Assembly: GCA_936450465.1 (NCBI GenBank)
Contig: OW388294.1
Coordinates: 69,412,075 to 69,476,074 of the forward strand
Reading direction: 5' to 3'
Length of the DNA: 64,000 nucleotides
From: Gibbula magus
Lineage: Eukaryota; Mollusca; Gastropoda; Trochida; Trochidae
The position numbers were made by a program, and so were the translations under genes. Below the pieces are notes generated by a model. The model was given only the letters and a program-made list of their open reading frames with translations, ran no database searches and had not been told where the DNA came from. The first letter of the stretch is position 1. Every line of letters starts with the position of its first letter. Shown one piece after another: positions 48,831 to 60,090 of this stretch.

Positions 48831-49433
48831 TTAATGAATGTTCTCATCACTGAAGCCGACTCTTTTGGCATACTTTGCAGTACTTGGAGTTTTCTTTATT
48901 CTAGATCTGATGGCCTTCCTCGTGATGCTACTTCTCTTAAAGTTGTTTCCTGAAGATACGTCCTCTGACAGCGATGTCAGCGAGGAGTTAAGCACAAGCT
49001 GTGCCTTTAGCTTCAGCTGACGTCCCCTAGAATGGAATTCGGCATCTTTACGTCTAATGGAGCTGACTCTCTTGTTCATCTGTATCAGACGATTCTGCAA
49101 CACCTTTGTTCGTAGAGTAGGAGCTGATTTTTGTTGTGTTGTGTTGTTAGGTTCTTGGAGTAGTTCTTGTGCTTTTATCCTGAGCATTCGGCTCTTTTCT
49201 GCAAGTTCTTCATCTTTCTTGTGAAGCGGACTGCGTCGTTTTTTTATCATAAGGAGACGGTTGTTAAGGGCCTTGGTGCGTACTGCCCTTGTGGTGTGTG
49301 CAAGATTGCTGAAAAGACGTTTCTTTTGACAGCACTGGCAGTCGGAGTTGGCCACCGCGTGATCCTCTAACCAACTGAGAACCTTTCTTTTGGGTGTAGT
49401 TAAGTCATGGCAACTGAGACTGTTAGCATTCAT
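48831..49433 (-). CDS. Gene A copy, short form (200 aa)
   Basis: Open, Asn120. TATA box at 49507-49514. Confidence 0.77.
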   Translation of the reverse strand: MNANSLSCHDLTTPKRKVLSWLEDHAVANSDCQCCQKKRLFSNLAHTTRAVRTKALNNRLLMIKKRRSPLHKKDEELAEKSRMLRIKAQELLQEPNNTTQQKSAPTLRTKVLQNRLIQMNKRVSSIRRKDAEFHSRGRQLKLKAQLVLNSSLTSLSEDVSSGNNFKRSSITRKAIRSRIKKTPSTAKYAKRVGFSDENIH

Positions 49434-50923
49434 ATTACTCGTATTGATATCCTGACGTTCGTGACAAGAGTTGAGTGAGAGTTGTAATGGTGAACACAAC
49501 TCACCTCTTTTATACCAGGTGGTCTATGTTTCTTGCCTAATTACTAATTACGCTTCAAAGAGGCCTCAATTGAGACTGGGCAAAGATCTTTTCAATTCCA
49601 GAGAGTGGTTATCCTATTATTCAATTGCATCAATCAAAACATCTTACTAATTACTCATCCAGCAGCAAGTTTGTTATTTGCAATCAATTATACTTCAAAG
49701 ACTTGAGCAATCAACCTGTCACAACAACCAATTGAAATTAACCCAGTCATTTATGACTAAATCCTCCTTGGTTGAAAAGCACATACTTTTCTAAGTAATT
49801 GGTAATATTTGTCAATCGTTTTTAACTGTATGATCTGTGTATTTCACGAAATCCCTAGTTTACACATGAAACCAGTCATATTCATTATATTTCACTGATA
49901 ACACACTGTCTTAACGGGTAGGACGTGAGGAAGTTGTTATCCTGAAAAAGAATTTGCTCATGTATTCTGCTTCTAAATGTGTTTTAAGGGTAAATACCTC
50001 AGAAATGCATATTTGTACAGTTGAATTGTACTGTAAAGGAATTTTCTCATGTATTCAACTTCTAAATGCCCTTTAAGGGCAAATATCTAAGAAATACATG
50101 TTTGTACATTTGATTTGTGCTGTAGAATTTGTATCAGTAAAATATGGTAACCTTTAAGGGACACCTTTTTTGGACGTCTTTGGCACTTTTGCACATGTCT
50201 TTTTAATCTTTTAATTATGAATCCTAATGACTAAATCACCAATGTATACAGACAAAATACTCAAAATACATATATTATTTTAACATTTGAGAACCAAGTT
50301 TTAATCAGTAGTAGACCAAATTAATTGCTATCTCTTTCAATCGAGAACATATTGTAATTGAACATTGATGCCATTTCTAACTATCTTATAAATGTATGTT
50401 GTACTTATAATTAAACATTATGTATGTGAAGAAATTGCACATACTCTTCATTCTTTAGTTGATCAGGAAACATATATTAATACATTCTTAACATGTGAAT
50501 GTGTGATCTTTTAAGGGCATTATACAAGTCGCATACATAAGAACAGGAGGATTATTTTTGGATAACAACTTTTTAAATTTGGAAATACACAACGTTTCTG
50601 AGTATATACTCAGTCCTTCAATAGGGTAGATTTGTAGGAAAATAACAAAATGAGATACATTTACATAGCAAACAAAACAATGGTGAGGAAAATCTTTCTG
50701 TTCCAACGTGAATGCCTATTTTGATCCATTCCCAAATTATATGAATAAAACAAAAGGCAACAATGTATTCAGCACATTTATTTTTCAAGTAATAACCACA
50801 GTAACATTTCTTATAACGTGAACAATTAGTTGTTAAATTATGTTCTTGTAGCATGAACGCCATACATGAAACATCCCCAATAGCACAACATTCTACTACT
50901 GGTTACCAACAACATTGCCCTTG

Positions 50924-51142
50924 TCATAATGTATATTCATAGCCATGTTGGAGACAAATCTTCAGTTCGTGTGCAGATGATACGGATACTACGTCTGAGG
51001 TAACTATATCTTCCTTGGGTGTCACTGATGTCGTGGCTGGCTTCACGTCGATAAAGAAGTTAACGTTGAGATGCTCCTGAAGCCATCTTGAAACCTTTCT
51101 TGTTGAACGTTGTCCCGAAATGGTGGTGTTTGATTTTTCCAT
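50924..51142 (-). CDS. Gene B copy 16 (72 aa)
   Basis: Open, consensus protein. Private changes lie outside the coding part, at about 50411, 50821 and 51366. TATA box at 51222-51229. Confidence 0.75.
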   Translation of the reverse strand: MEKSNTTISGQRSTRKVSRWLQEHLNVNFFIDVKPATTSVTPKEDIVTSDVVSVSSAHELKICLQHGYEYTL

Positions 51143-51726
51143 CTGGAAGTCAGGGAGGTAAGAACTTTCTGGATTGAGCTCTGTTAAGAGTTGTAACTGA
51201 AATTTACTAAGGTTGGACCTTCTTATATACTAGTCTAATGGATAATGGAGAGTTGTTAAGGTAGAGAACCCTTTCTACTTTTTACATCAAAGGGAACTAT
51301 CATCACCCTCATTAAATAGTGTGTTCTTTAGCATTAAGAATGTTTTGTTGTTATTTTCAGAAGTTAAAGAAACATGAAAAGCTTTCGCCTGAAATTACTT
51401 AAGCAAATATAAGGATAAAAGTGTACACTATCAAAACAAAGGAGAAGATAATTGGAATGTGTTTCTACAATGGCCAGCTGTATCTCTTCACCCATTTCAA
51501 AGAATATGTTTAGCTCAATTATCGATGTAGTGAATTAATGTGGGTATTTGTAAAGAGAGTAATGTGGATTTTCTCATTACTTAAACTACCGTTATTTTAT
51601 TCACATTCTGAAAGAATATCATAAAAACAAAACTCGCTTCTTGTATTTGACGTTTTTTTTATTATTAGAAACAACATAAAAGAGTAATAAAACACAACAA
51701 TTGTAAACATAGTTGTAATGACATAT

Positions 51727-52368
51727 TCAACACATGCTACATTGAAGTCCGTCCTTAATGAATGTTCTCATCACTGAAGCCGACTCTTTTGGCATACTTT
51801 GCAGAGAAAGAGAGGACCTTGGAGTTTTCTTTATTCTAGATCTGATGGCCTTCCTCGTGATGCTACTTCTCTTAAAGTTGTTTCCTGAAGATACGTCCTC
51901 TGACAGCGATGTCAGCGAGGAGTTAAGCACAAGCTGTGCCTTTAGCTTCAGCTGACGTCCCCTAGAATGGAATTCGGCATCTTTACGTCTAATGGAGCTG
52001 ACTCTCTTTTTCATCTGTATCAGACGATTCTGCAACACCTTTGTTCGTAGAGTAGGAGCTGATTTTTGTTGTGTTGTGTTGTTAGGTTCTTGGAGTAGTT
52101 CTTGTGCTTTTATCCTGAGCATTCGGCTCTTTTCTGCAAGTTCTTCATCTTTCTTGTGAAGCGGACTGCGTCGTTTTTTTATCATAAGGAGACGGTTGTT
52201 AAGGGCCTTGGTGCGTACTGCCCTTGTGGTGTGTGCAAGATTGCTGAAAAGACGTTTCTTTTGACAGCACTGGCAGTCGGAGTTGGCCACCGCGTGATCC
52301 TCTAACCAACTGAGAACCTTTCTTTTGGGTGTAGTTAAGTCATGGCAACTGAGACTGTTAGCATTCAT
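51727..52368 (-). CDS. Gene A copy, long form (213 aa)
   Basis: Open, Lys120, consensus long form. TATA box at 52442-52449. Confidence 0.78.
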   Translation of the reverse strand: MNANSLSCHDLTTPKRKVLSWLEDHAVANSDCQCCQKKRLFSNLAHTTRAVRTKALNNRLLMIKKRRSPLHKKDEELAEKSRMLRIKAQELLQEPNNTTQQKSAPTLRTKVLQNRLIQMKKRVSSIRRKDAEFHSRGRQLKLKAQLVLNSSLTSLSEDVSSGNNFKRSSITRKAIRSRIKKTPRSSLSLQSMPKESASVMRTFIKDGLQCSMC

Positions 52369-53858
52369 ATTACTCGTATTGATATCCTGACGTTCGTGAC
52401 AAGAGTTGAGTGAGAGTTGTAATGGTGAACACAACTCACCTCTTTTATACCAGGTGGTCTATGTTTCTTGCCTAATTACTAATTACGCTTCATAGAGGCC
52501 TCAATTGAGACTGGGCAAAGATCTTTTCAATTCCAGAGAGTGGTTATCCTATTATTCAATTGCATCAATCAAAACATCTTACTAATTACTCATCCAGCAG
52601 CAAGTTTGTTATTTGCAATCAATTATACTTCAAAGACTTGAGCAATCAACCTGTCACAACAACCAATTGAAATTAACCCAGTCATTTATGACTAAATCCT
52701 CCTTGGTTGAAAAGCACATACTTTTCTAAGTAATTGGTAATATTTGTCAATCGTTTTTAACTGTATGATCTGTGTATTTCACGAAATCCCTAGTTTACAC
52801 ATGAAACCAGTCATATTCATTATATTTCACTGATAACACACTGTCTTAACGGGTAGGACGTGAGGAAGTTGTTATCCTGAAAAAGAATTTGCTCATGTAT
52901 TCTGCTTCTAAATGTGTTTTAAGGGTAAATACCTCAGAAATGCATATTTGTACAGTTGAATTGTACTGTAAAGGAATTTTCTCATGTATTCAACTTCTAA
53001 ATGCCCTTTAAGGGCAAATATCTAAGAAATACATGTTTGTACATTTGATTTGTGCTGTAGAATTTGTATCAGTAAAATATGGTAACCTTTAAGGGACACC
53101 TTTTTTGGACGTCTTTGGCACTTTTGCACATGTCTTTTTAATCTTTTAATTATGAATCCTAATGACTAAATCACCAATGTATACAGACAAAATACTCAAA
53201 ATACATATATTATTTTAACATTTGAGAACCAAGTTTTAATCAGTAGTAGACCAAATTAATTGCTATCTCTTTCAATCGAGAACATATTGTAATTGAACAT
53301 TGATGCCATTTCTAACTATCTTATAAATGTATGTTGTACTTATAAGTAAACATTATGTATGTGAAGAAATTGCACATACTCTTCATTCTTTAGTTGATCA
53401 GGAAACATATATTAATACATTCTTAACATGTGAATGTGTGATCTTTTAAGGGCATTATACAAGTCGCATACATAAGAACAGGAGGATTATTTTTGGATAA
53501 CAACTTTTTAAATTTGGAAATACACAACGTTTCTGAGTATATACTCAGTCCTTCAATAGGGTAGATTTGTAGGAAAATAACAAAATGAGATACATTTACA
53601 TAGCAAACAAAACAATGGTGAGGAAAATCTTTCTGTTCCAACGTGAATGCCTATTTTGATCCATTCCCAAATTATATGAATAAAACAAAAGGCAACAATG
53701 TATTCAGCACATTTATTTTTCAAGTAATAACCACAGTAACATTTCTTATAACGTGACCAATTAGTTGTTAAATTATGTTCTTGTAGCATGAACGCCATAC
53801 ATGAAACATCCCCAATAGCACAACATTCTACTACTGGTTACCAACAACATTGCCCTTG

Positions 53859-54077
53859 TCATAATGTATATTCATAGCCATGTTGGAGACAAATCTTCAG
53901 TTCGTGTGCAGATGATACGGATACTACGTCTGAGGTAACTATATCTTCCTTGGGTGTCACTGATGTCGTGGCTGGCTTCACGTCGATAAAGAAGTTAACG
54001 TTGAGATGCTCCTGAAGCCATCTTGAAACCTTTCTTGTTGAACGTTGTCCCGAAATGGTGGTGTTTGATTTTTCCAT
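53859..54077 (-). CDS. Gene B copy 17, promoter cut off by LINE-2
   Basis: The coding part is the consensus and open. LINE-2 sits between its initiator (CAGTTACAACTC ends the host side, near 54123-54134) and its TATA box, now at 57450-57457. The gene would be transcribed only as the far 3' part of a LINE-2 read-through RNA of more than 3 kb, so it is probably silent as a protein gene. Confidence 0.78.
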   Translation of the reverse strand: MEKSNTTISGQRSTRKVSRWLQEHLNVNFFIDVKPATTSVTPKEDIVTSDVVSVSSAHELKICLQHGYEYTL

Positions 54078-54134
54078 CTGGAAGTCAGGGAGGTAAGAAC
54101 TTTCTGGATTGAGCTCTGTTAAGAGTTGTAACTG

Positions 54135-54144
54135 AAATTTACTA
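54135..54144 (+). repeat. LINE-2 target-site duplication, 3' side of element
   Basis: AAATTTACTA, repeated at 57428-57437. In an empty unit it occurs once, directly upstream of the gene B initiator. Confidence 0.88.
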
Positions 54145-54153
54145 TTGTTGTTG

Positions 54154-54668
54154 CATTAAGTGCTTAATGTCGCCTTCGCCCGTTAGGCATTTCGGCAGAC
54201 AGTGTCACATTGACACACATGAAAGAGAAGATTCCAGAAGGCTAGGGTCCTGGAAAGGGTGTTCCACCTAGGAACTCATGGGGAAGGTGTTACCGGGTGT
54301 GTCACGAACAAAGTAGGCAGTTCACTTTGTTCAGGCAATTTCTATTTGGCCGTTTGGGTGATATAATTGTGCTGTTAATATTGCGTCCCTCTACTAGGCT
54401 GATCTTATAGGCAATTTCTATTACCCGGAGGTGCTAGAGTTTGGGCAGGGAGAAAGACCACAGTGTCAAGGTGGTTGAACATTGTGGTGAAACCTGCGAG
54501 CTTCGGCTGGAACTAGCTAGCCAGGGGTGTTACTACATTGTTTTAATGTGGCATTGCACCCCACCTTATTGGCTGTTTATAAGGATGCCGAGCCCCTGGC
54601 GGGATTCGAACGAACGTGCCAACCACTGCACTATCCCACCGGACCCGCGGCACATTGATATATTTCTT
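54154..54668 (-). other. LINE-2 3' untranslated region
   Basis: About 515 bp between the ORF2 stop and the CAACAACAA tail. It contains the tRNA-like segment and two copies of GGCAATTTCTATT (54336 and 54411 regions). A plus-strand frame of 90 codons at 54441-54713 is chance and crosses into ORF2. Confidence 0.7.
54585..54655 (-). other. tRNA-like segment in the LINE-2 3' region
   Basis: On the minus strand TAGTGCAGTGG (54623-54633) fits a Pol III A box, and GTTCGAATCC (54602-54611) fits a B box. Only 11 nt separate them, far less than in a tRNA, so the anticodon arm is missing. It may be a remnant of a tRNA-derived SINE or a tRNA-like 3' element of the LINE. It starts just after the ORF2 stop. 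Not a functional tRNA. Confidence 0.6.
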
Positions 54669-57425
54669 TCATATACACTGGCCAAGTTCACTTTTCCGGA
54701 GGAGGTTGGATAAGGGCTTGTACATTTTTTGATGTTGCGAGTGCGCCAGCAGTAGCTTCGCTGTCAATGTACTTTCTCCAATCTCCTCCCTGAGTGCTTT
54801 GCGGGCCATTTCGAACCTAGGACATTCCAGTAAGACGTGAGTGACACTGGCTTTGACGTGGCATGTTTGACAATTTAGGTACGAGGAGCGTGTTGCACCG
54901 AGTCTAAGTCTGGTGATCATTGTGTCTAGCTGCCTGTTGTGTTTCGAGTGCATAGGTCTCGATTTCACACTGGGGCGTAGACTATGAAGCCACCGGCCTT
55001 TAGGACTGGTGTCCCATACCTTCTGCCACTTCTTAGAGATCGAGTTTCTGATCATACTTTTGATTTCGCTTTTTGAATAAGGATAATCAGAAATATGCTC
55101 AATCTCTAAGCCCTGACGTGCCAGTTTGTCAGCTCTTTCATTGCCTGGAATGTCTATGTGAGAAGGTATCCAACATAGCTGTATCTCTTTTCCGTGAATA
55201 TATTTGAGCTTGTGGAGGAGTTCTAATATATCACGTAGGGTATCTGGTCTACTGGCTGAGTTTTTTGTGGTCAGTGACTCCAGTGCACTAAGGGAATCAG
55301 ACAGTATTACTATCTGTCTATCTCTTAAATCTCGAGAGATTCTGAGTGCATGGTGTATGGCCTCAAGTTCAGCTGTATATACAGATTGCCCATTGGGGAT
55401 GCGTACTGAGATACTTTGGGTATCGGATGTGCGAGCAGAGCTAATTAGGATACCATAGGCAGTTCTATTTCTCACTGGGTCCTTTGAGCCGTCAGTGTAT
55501 ATGTGTGCCGCGGACTCATAGAGACTGTCTATCCTGCTAAGCGCAATGCTTCGTAGCAACAGAGGGTTCTCACTTTTTGGCACTTCCTTAGTGAGACTGG
55601 TGTCTACATTTGGGGCCTGGAGTATCCACGGGGGTACCAATCCTGGTTTAAGACTTTCAGGGGGGTCTACAGTGTCACACTCGTGTTCTCGCCTTAGCAG
55701 TTGCACCCTCAACCCGCATGGCATCATGGAGGGTTTTTTGCGTGCAAGTGCTACGAGGTTCTTACTGAAGATATCCCCCGTCCATATCTTTTTAACCAAT
55801 GGATTAGTACTCCTACTCCAGAAGTTTAAGGTCAATTGTTCTCTCCTTAGATCGAGTGGTAGCTCCCCTGTTTCCACTAAAAGGGCATGCAGGGAGGTTC
55901 TGGGCATTGCTCCCGTCACCAATTTAAGAGCTTTGTATTGAATCGAATCTAGTCGCTTCAGAGTCGATGGGGCAGCACTGTGGTAAGCCTCACACCCATA
56001 ATCTATTTTGCTTCGTATAAGTGACTTGTAGAGGGTTAGCAACGTGTCACTGTTTGCTCCCCATGAAGTCCCTGACACTGCTCGCATTACGTTCAGGTCG
56101 CCTTGACATCTTACTGCCACGTGGTCAATATGTTTTGACCACGTAAGATGTTGGTCAAAGACGACACCGAGAAATTTCGCTTCTTTCTCGAATGCGACAG
56201 TCTTGCCCTTAAGTTGAAGCCTGGGTGTGCAGCTTACCTGGTTGCCTTTCCGTCTGAATACAACCCCCACTGTTTTCTCAGGAGAGATAATGAACCCCCA
56301 TTTGTCACACCAATTTTCGACACCATCGAGTGATTCCTGCAGCAATGTTCTAATTTTGGAAATCTCTCGGTGTCTCACCCAAACTGCCCCATCATCAGCA
56401 AACTTTGAGGTGTTGATATACTTGCGTTCATGTACATGTTCAAAGAGATCGTCTATCATAATGTTGAAAAGCGTTGGGCTGATAATGCTTCCCTGAGGAG
56501 TGCCATTATCTAAACTGTGTCGCTCTGACAGTTGATCCCCAACCAACACTGATATTGATCGATTCTCAAGGAAACTTTGAACATAATTTGCCATTTTCCC
56601 TTTTATACCAACATTCTCAAGTTTGGAGAGGAGTCCATCGTGCCATACCATGTCAAAAGCCTTGCTAAAATCAATAAAGACAGCAGCTAGATATTCTTTT
56701 CTTAGTTGCGCAGTCTTTATGTCATTTTCCAGGCGCAGAATATGGTCAAGACAAGAACGTTGCGGCCGAAACCCGCTCTGGTCATGAGATAACAGCCCTT
56801 GTGACTCTAAGTGGTACCTTAGGCGTTTGTTCACCATTGCCTCCATCGCTTTGCACAAGTTTGATGTAAGGGAAATCGGGCGATAGGAGTTGGCCGAGGC
56901 CGCCTCCTTGCCCGGTTTAAGAAGTGGTATTACTGAAGCATGTTTCCATGCGACAGGTACCTCTCCTATATCCCAAATCTTATTGTACAGTTTGATGAGG
57001 ACGCCGATGATACCATCTGGTAACCTCTTAAGCATCTCATAGCTGACCATATCTTCACCTGGGCAAGTTGCTTTTCTGTTATGAATAGCATCTTTGAACT
57101 CTTCTACCGTGAAGCTGTAGTTAAAAGATAAGCCACACTGGGGGGGCTGTTTGGGTGGTTTGACTAACTTCTCTGACTTTTTAAATTCAACAGAGAAGTT
57201 ATCATTGCTACTGACAGAGGCAAAGTGTTTGGCTAAAGTACTTGCTTTTTCTTTGATTGTTTTAGTGCCAGCTATTTTGGGAATGATCTGTGTTTTGCGT
57301 TTCCCTCTTATAGCATGTACTTTTTGCCAGACAGTCCTTGAGTTAGTTTTCTCATTTAACGTGCCACAGAATTCCTGCCAAGATTTAATCTTAGCTTTTG
57401 AAATTAATTCTTTGACTCGTTGCCT
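54669..57425 (-). CDS. LINE-2 ORF2 fragment: reverse transcriptase, RNase H, C-terminal zinc motif
   Basis: Open for 918 codons from the truncation point to the stop at 54669; the first in-frame ATG is at 57050. Seen in order: RT motifs SYRPISLTS, FIDFSKAFD, NGTPQGSIISP and the catalytic FADD (residues 342-345); then an RNase H domain starting at IYTDGSKD (about residue 641), with YTAELEA, ILSDSLSALES and WIPSHIDIPGNERAD giving the acidic active-site set and the conserved His; finally CQTCHVKAS-x-THVLLEC, the Cys/His motif usual at the end of such proteins. The endonuclease is lost by truncation. No internal stop or frameshift, so the insertion is fairly young. It cannot mobilise itself without the missing 5' part. 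Confidence 0.93.
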   Translation of the reverse strand, partial: RQRVKELISKAKIKSWQEFCGTLNEKTNSRTVWQKVHAIRGKRKTQIIPKIAGTKTIKEKASTLAKHFASVSSNDNFSVEFKKSEKLVKPPKQPPQCGLSFNYSFTVEEFKDAIHNRKATCPGEDMVSYEMLKRLPDGIIGVLIKLYNKIWDIGEVPVAWKHASVIPLLKPGKEAASANSYRPISLTSNLCKAMEAMVNKRLRYHLESQGLLSHDQSGFRPQRSCLDHILRLENDIKTAQLRKEYLAAVFIDFSKAFDMVWHDGLLSKLENVGIKGKMANYVQSFLENRSISVLVGDQLSERHSLDNGTPQGSIISPTLFNIMIDDLFEHVHERKYINTSKFADDGAVWVRHREISKIRTLLQESLDGVENWCDKWGFIISPEKTVGVVFRRKGNQVSCTPRLQLKGKTVAFEKEAKFLGVVFDQHLTWSKHIDHVAVRCQGDLNVMRAVSGTSWGANSDTLLTLYKSLIRSKIDYGCEAYHSAAPSTLKRLDSIQYKALKLVTGAMPRTSLHALLVETGELPLDLRREQLTLNFWSRSTNPLVKKIWTGDIFSKNLVALARKKPSMMPCGLRVQLLRREHECDTVDPPESLKPGLVPPWILQAPNVDTSLTKEVPKSENPLLLRSIALSRIDSLYESAAHIYTDGSKDPVRNRTAYGILISSARTSDTQSISVRIPNGQSVYTAELEAIHHALRISRDLRDRQIVILSDSLSALESLTTKNSASRPDTLRDILELLHKLKYIHGKEIQLCWIPSHIDIPGNERADKLARQGLEIEHISDYPYSKSEIKSMIRNSISKKWQKVWDTSPKGRWLHSLRPSVKSRPMHSKHNRQLDTMITRLRLGATRSSYLNCQTCHVKASVTHVLLECPRFEMARKALREEIGESTLTAKLLLAHSQHQKMYKPLSNLLRKSELGQCI

Positions 57426-57427
57426 CT

Positions 57428-57437
57428 AAATTTACTA
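57428..57437 (+). repeat. LINE-2 target-site duplication, 5' side of element
   Basis: Second copy of AAATTTACTA; the bases on either side differ between the two copies, so the length is exactly 10. Confidence 0.88.
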
Positions 57438-57449
57438 AGGTTGGACCTT

Positions 57450-57457
57450 CTTATATA
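57450..57457 (-). promoter_or_regulatory. Gene B TATA box now driving into LINE-2
   Basis: TATATAAG unchanged. Counting its first T (57457) as 1, the LINE-2 5' junction follows base 30, where the host start site is expected. Confidence 0.8.
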
Positions 57458-57958
57458 CTAGTCTAATGGATAATGGAGAGTTGTTAAGGTAGAGAACCCT
57501 TTCTACTTTTTACATCAAAGGGAACTATCATCACCCTCATTAAATAGTGTGTTCTTTAGCATTAAGAATGTTTTGTTGTTATTTTCAGAAGTTCAAGAAA
57601 CATGAAAAGCTTTCGCCTGAAATTACTTAAGCAAATATAAGGATAAAAGTGTACACTATCAAAACAAAGGAGAAGATAATTGGAATGTGTTTCTACAATG
57701 GCCAGCTGTATCTCTTCACCCATTTCAAAGAATATGTTTAGCTCAATTTTCGATGTAGTGAATTAATGTGGGTATTTGTAAAGAGAGTAATGTGGATTTT
57801 CTCATTACTTAAACTACCGTTATTTTATTCACATTCTGAAAAAATATCATAAAAACAAAACTCGCTTCTTGTATTTATTTGACGTTTTTTTTATTATTAG
57901 AAACAACATAAAAGAGTAATAAAACACAACAATTGTAAACATAGTTGTAATGACATAT

Positions 57959-58600
57959 TCAACTCATGCTACATTGAAGTCCGTCCTTAATGAATGTTCT
58001 CATCACTGAAGCCGACTCTTTTGGCATACTTTGCAGAGAAAGAGAGGACCTTGGAGTTTTCTTTATTCTAGATCTGATGGCCTTCCTCGTGATGGTGCTT
58101 CTCTTAAAGTTGTTTCCTGAAGATACGTCCTCTGACAGCGATGTCAGCGAGGAGTTAAGCACAAGCTGTGCCTTTAGCTTCAGCTGACGTCCCCTAGAAT
58201 GGAATTCGGCATCTTTACGTCTAATGGAGCTGACTCTCTTTTTCATCTGTATCAGACGATTCTGCAACACCTTTGTTCGTAGAGTAGGAGCTGATTTTTG
58301 TTGTGTTGTGTTGTTAGGTTCTTGGAGTAGTTCTTGTGCTTTTATCCTGAGCATTCGGCTCTTTTCTGCAAGTTCTTCATCTTTCTTGTGAAGCGGACTG
58401 CGTCGTTTTTTTATCATAAGGAGACGGTTGTTAAGGGCCTTGGTGCGTACTGCCCTTGTGGTGTGTGCAAGATTGCTGAAAAGACGTTTCTTTTGACAGC
58501 ACTGGCAGTCGGAGTTGGCCACCGCGTGATCCTCTAACCAACTGAGAACCTTTCTTTTGGGTGTAGTTAAGTCATGGCAACTGAGACTGTTAGCATTCAT
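57959..58600 (-). CDS. Gene A copy, long form (213 aa)
   Basis: Open, Lys120, Ser169Thr, final Ser instead of Cys. Shares these and three non-coding variants with the frameshifted copy at 13633, about 44 kb away, but without the frameshift. TATA box at 58674-58681. Confidence 0.78.
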   Translation of the reverse strand: MNANSLSCHDLTTPKRKVLSWLEDHAVANSDCQCCQKKRLFSNLAHTTRAVRTKALNNRLLMIKKRRSPLHKKDEELAEKSRMLRIKAQELLQEPNNTTQQKSAPTLRTKVLQNRLIQMKKRVSSIRRKDAEFHSRGRQLKLKAQLVLNSSLTSLSEDVSSGNNFKRSTITRKAIRSRIKKTPRSSLSLQSMPKESASVMRTFIKDGLQCSMS

Positions 58601-60090
58601 ATTACTCGTATTGATATCCTGACGTTCGTGACAAGAGTTGAGTGAGAGTTGTAATGGTGAACACAACTCACCTCTTTTATACCAGGTGGTCTATGTTTCT
58701 TGCCTAATTACTAATTACGCTTCAAAGAGGCCTCAATTGAGACTGGGCAAAGATCTTTTCAATTCCAGAGAGTGGTTATCCTATTATTCAATTGCATCAA
58801 TCAAAACATCTTACTAATTACTCATCCAGCAGCAAGTTTGTTATTTGCAATCAATTATACTTCAAAGACTTGAGCAATCAACCTGTCACAACAACCAATT
58901 GAAATTAACCCAGTCATTTATGACTAAATCCTCCTTGGTTGAAAAGCACATACTTTTCTAAGTAATTGGTAATATTTGTCAATCGTTTTTAACTGTATGA
59001 TCTGTGTATTTCACGAAATCCCTAGTTTACACATGAAACCAGTCATATTCATTATATTTCACTGATAACACACTGTCTTAACGGGTAGGACGTGAGGAAG
59101 TTGTTATCCGGAAAAAGAATTTGCTCATGTATTCTGCTTCTAAATGTGTTTTAAGGGTAAATACCTCAGAAATGCATATTTGTACAGTTGAATTGTACTG
59201 TAAAGGAATTTTCTCATGTATTCAACTTCTAAATGCCCTTTAAGGGCAAATATCTAAGAAATACATGTTTGTACATTTGATTTGTGCTGTAGAATTTGTA
59301 TCAGTAAAATATGGTAACCTTTAAGGGACACCTTTTTTGGACGTCTTTGGCACTTTTGCACATGTCTTTTTAATCTTTTAATTATGAATCCTAATGACTA
59401 AATCACCAATGTATACAGACAAAATACTCAAAATACATATATTATTTTAACATTTGAGAACCAAGTTTTAATCAGTAGTAGACCAAATTAATTGCTATCT
59501 CTTTCAATCGAGAACATATTGTAATTGAACATTGATGCCATTTCTAACTATCTTATAAATGTATGTTGTACTTATAAGTAAACATTATGTATGTGAAGAA
59601 ATTGCACATACTCTTCATTATTTAGTTGATCAGGAAACATATATTAATACATTCTTAACATGTGAATGTGTGATCTTTTAAGGGCATTATACAAGTCGCA
59701 TACATAAGAACAGGAGGATTATTTTTGGATAACAACTTTTTAAATTTGGAAATACACAACGTTTCTGAGTATATACTCAGTCCTTCAATAGGGTAGATTT
59801 GTAGGAAAATAACAAAATGAGATACATTTACATAGCAAACAAAACAATGGTGAGGAAAATCTTTCTGTTCCAACGTGAATGCCTATTTTGATCCATTCCC
59901 AAATTATATGAATAAAACAAAAGGCAACAATGTATTCAGCACATTTATTTTTCAAGTAATAACCACAGTAACATTTCTTATAACGTGACCAATTAGTTGT
60001 TAAATTATGTTCTTGTAGCATGAACGCCATACATGAAACATCCCCAATAGCACAACATTCTACTACTGGTTACCAACAACATTGCCCTTG

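Larger units (their letters stand above)
54145..57427 (-). mobile_element. LINE-2: 5'-truncated non-LTR retrotransposon with RT and RNase H
   Basis: A 3283 bp insertion on the minus strand, bounded by the 10 bp duplication AAATTTACTA. Its 5' end (57427) falls inside ORF2 between the endonuclease and reverse transcriptase domains. Its 3' end is a short CAACAACAA tail at 54145-54153 rather than poly(A). RNase H in ORF2 and a simple-repeat tail are typical of the I superfamily. It may be the same family as LINE-1, but the two visible parts do not overlap, so this is untested. The orientation equals that of gene B, and it lies between the gene B TATA box and its initiator. Confidence 0.92.

Noticed and set aside
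54585..54655. A functional tRNA gene
   Set aside because: The A and B boxes are too close; there is no room for an anticodon arm.
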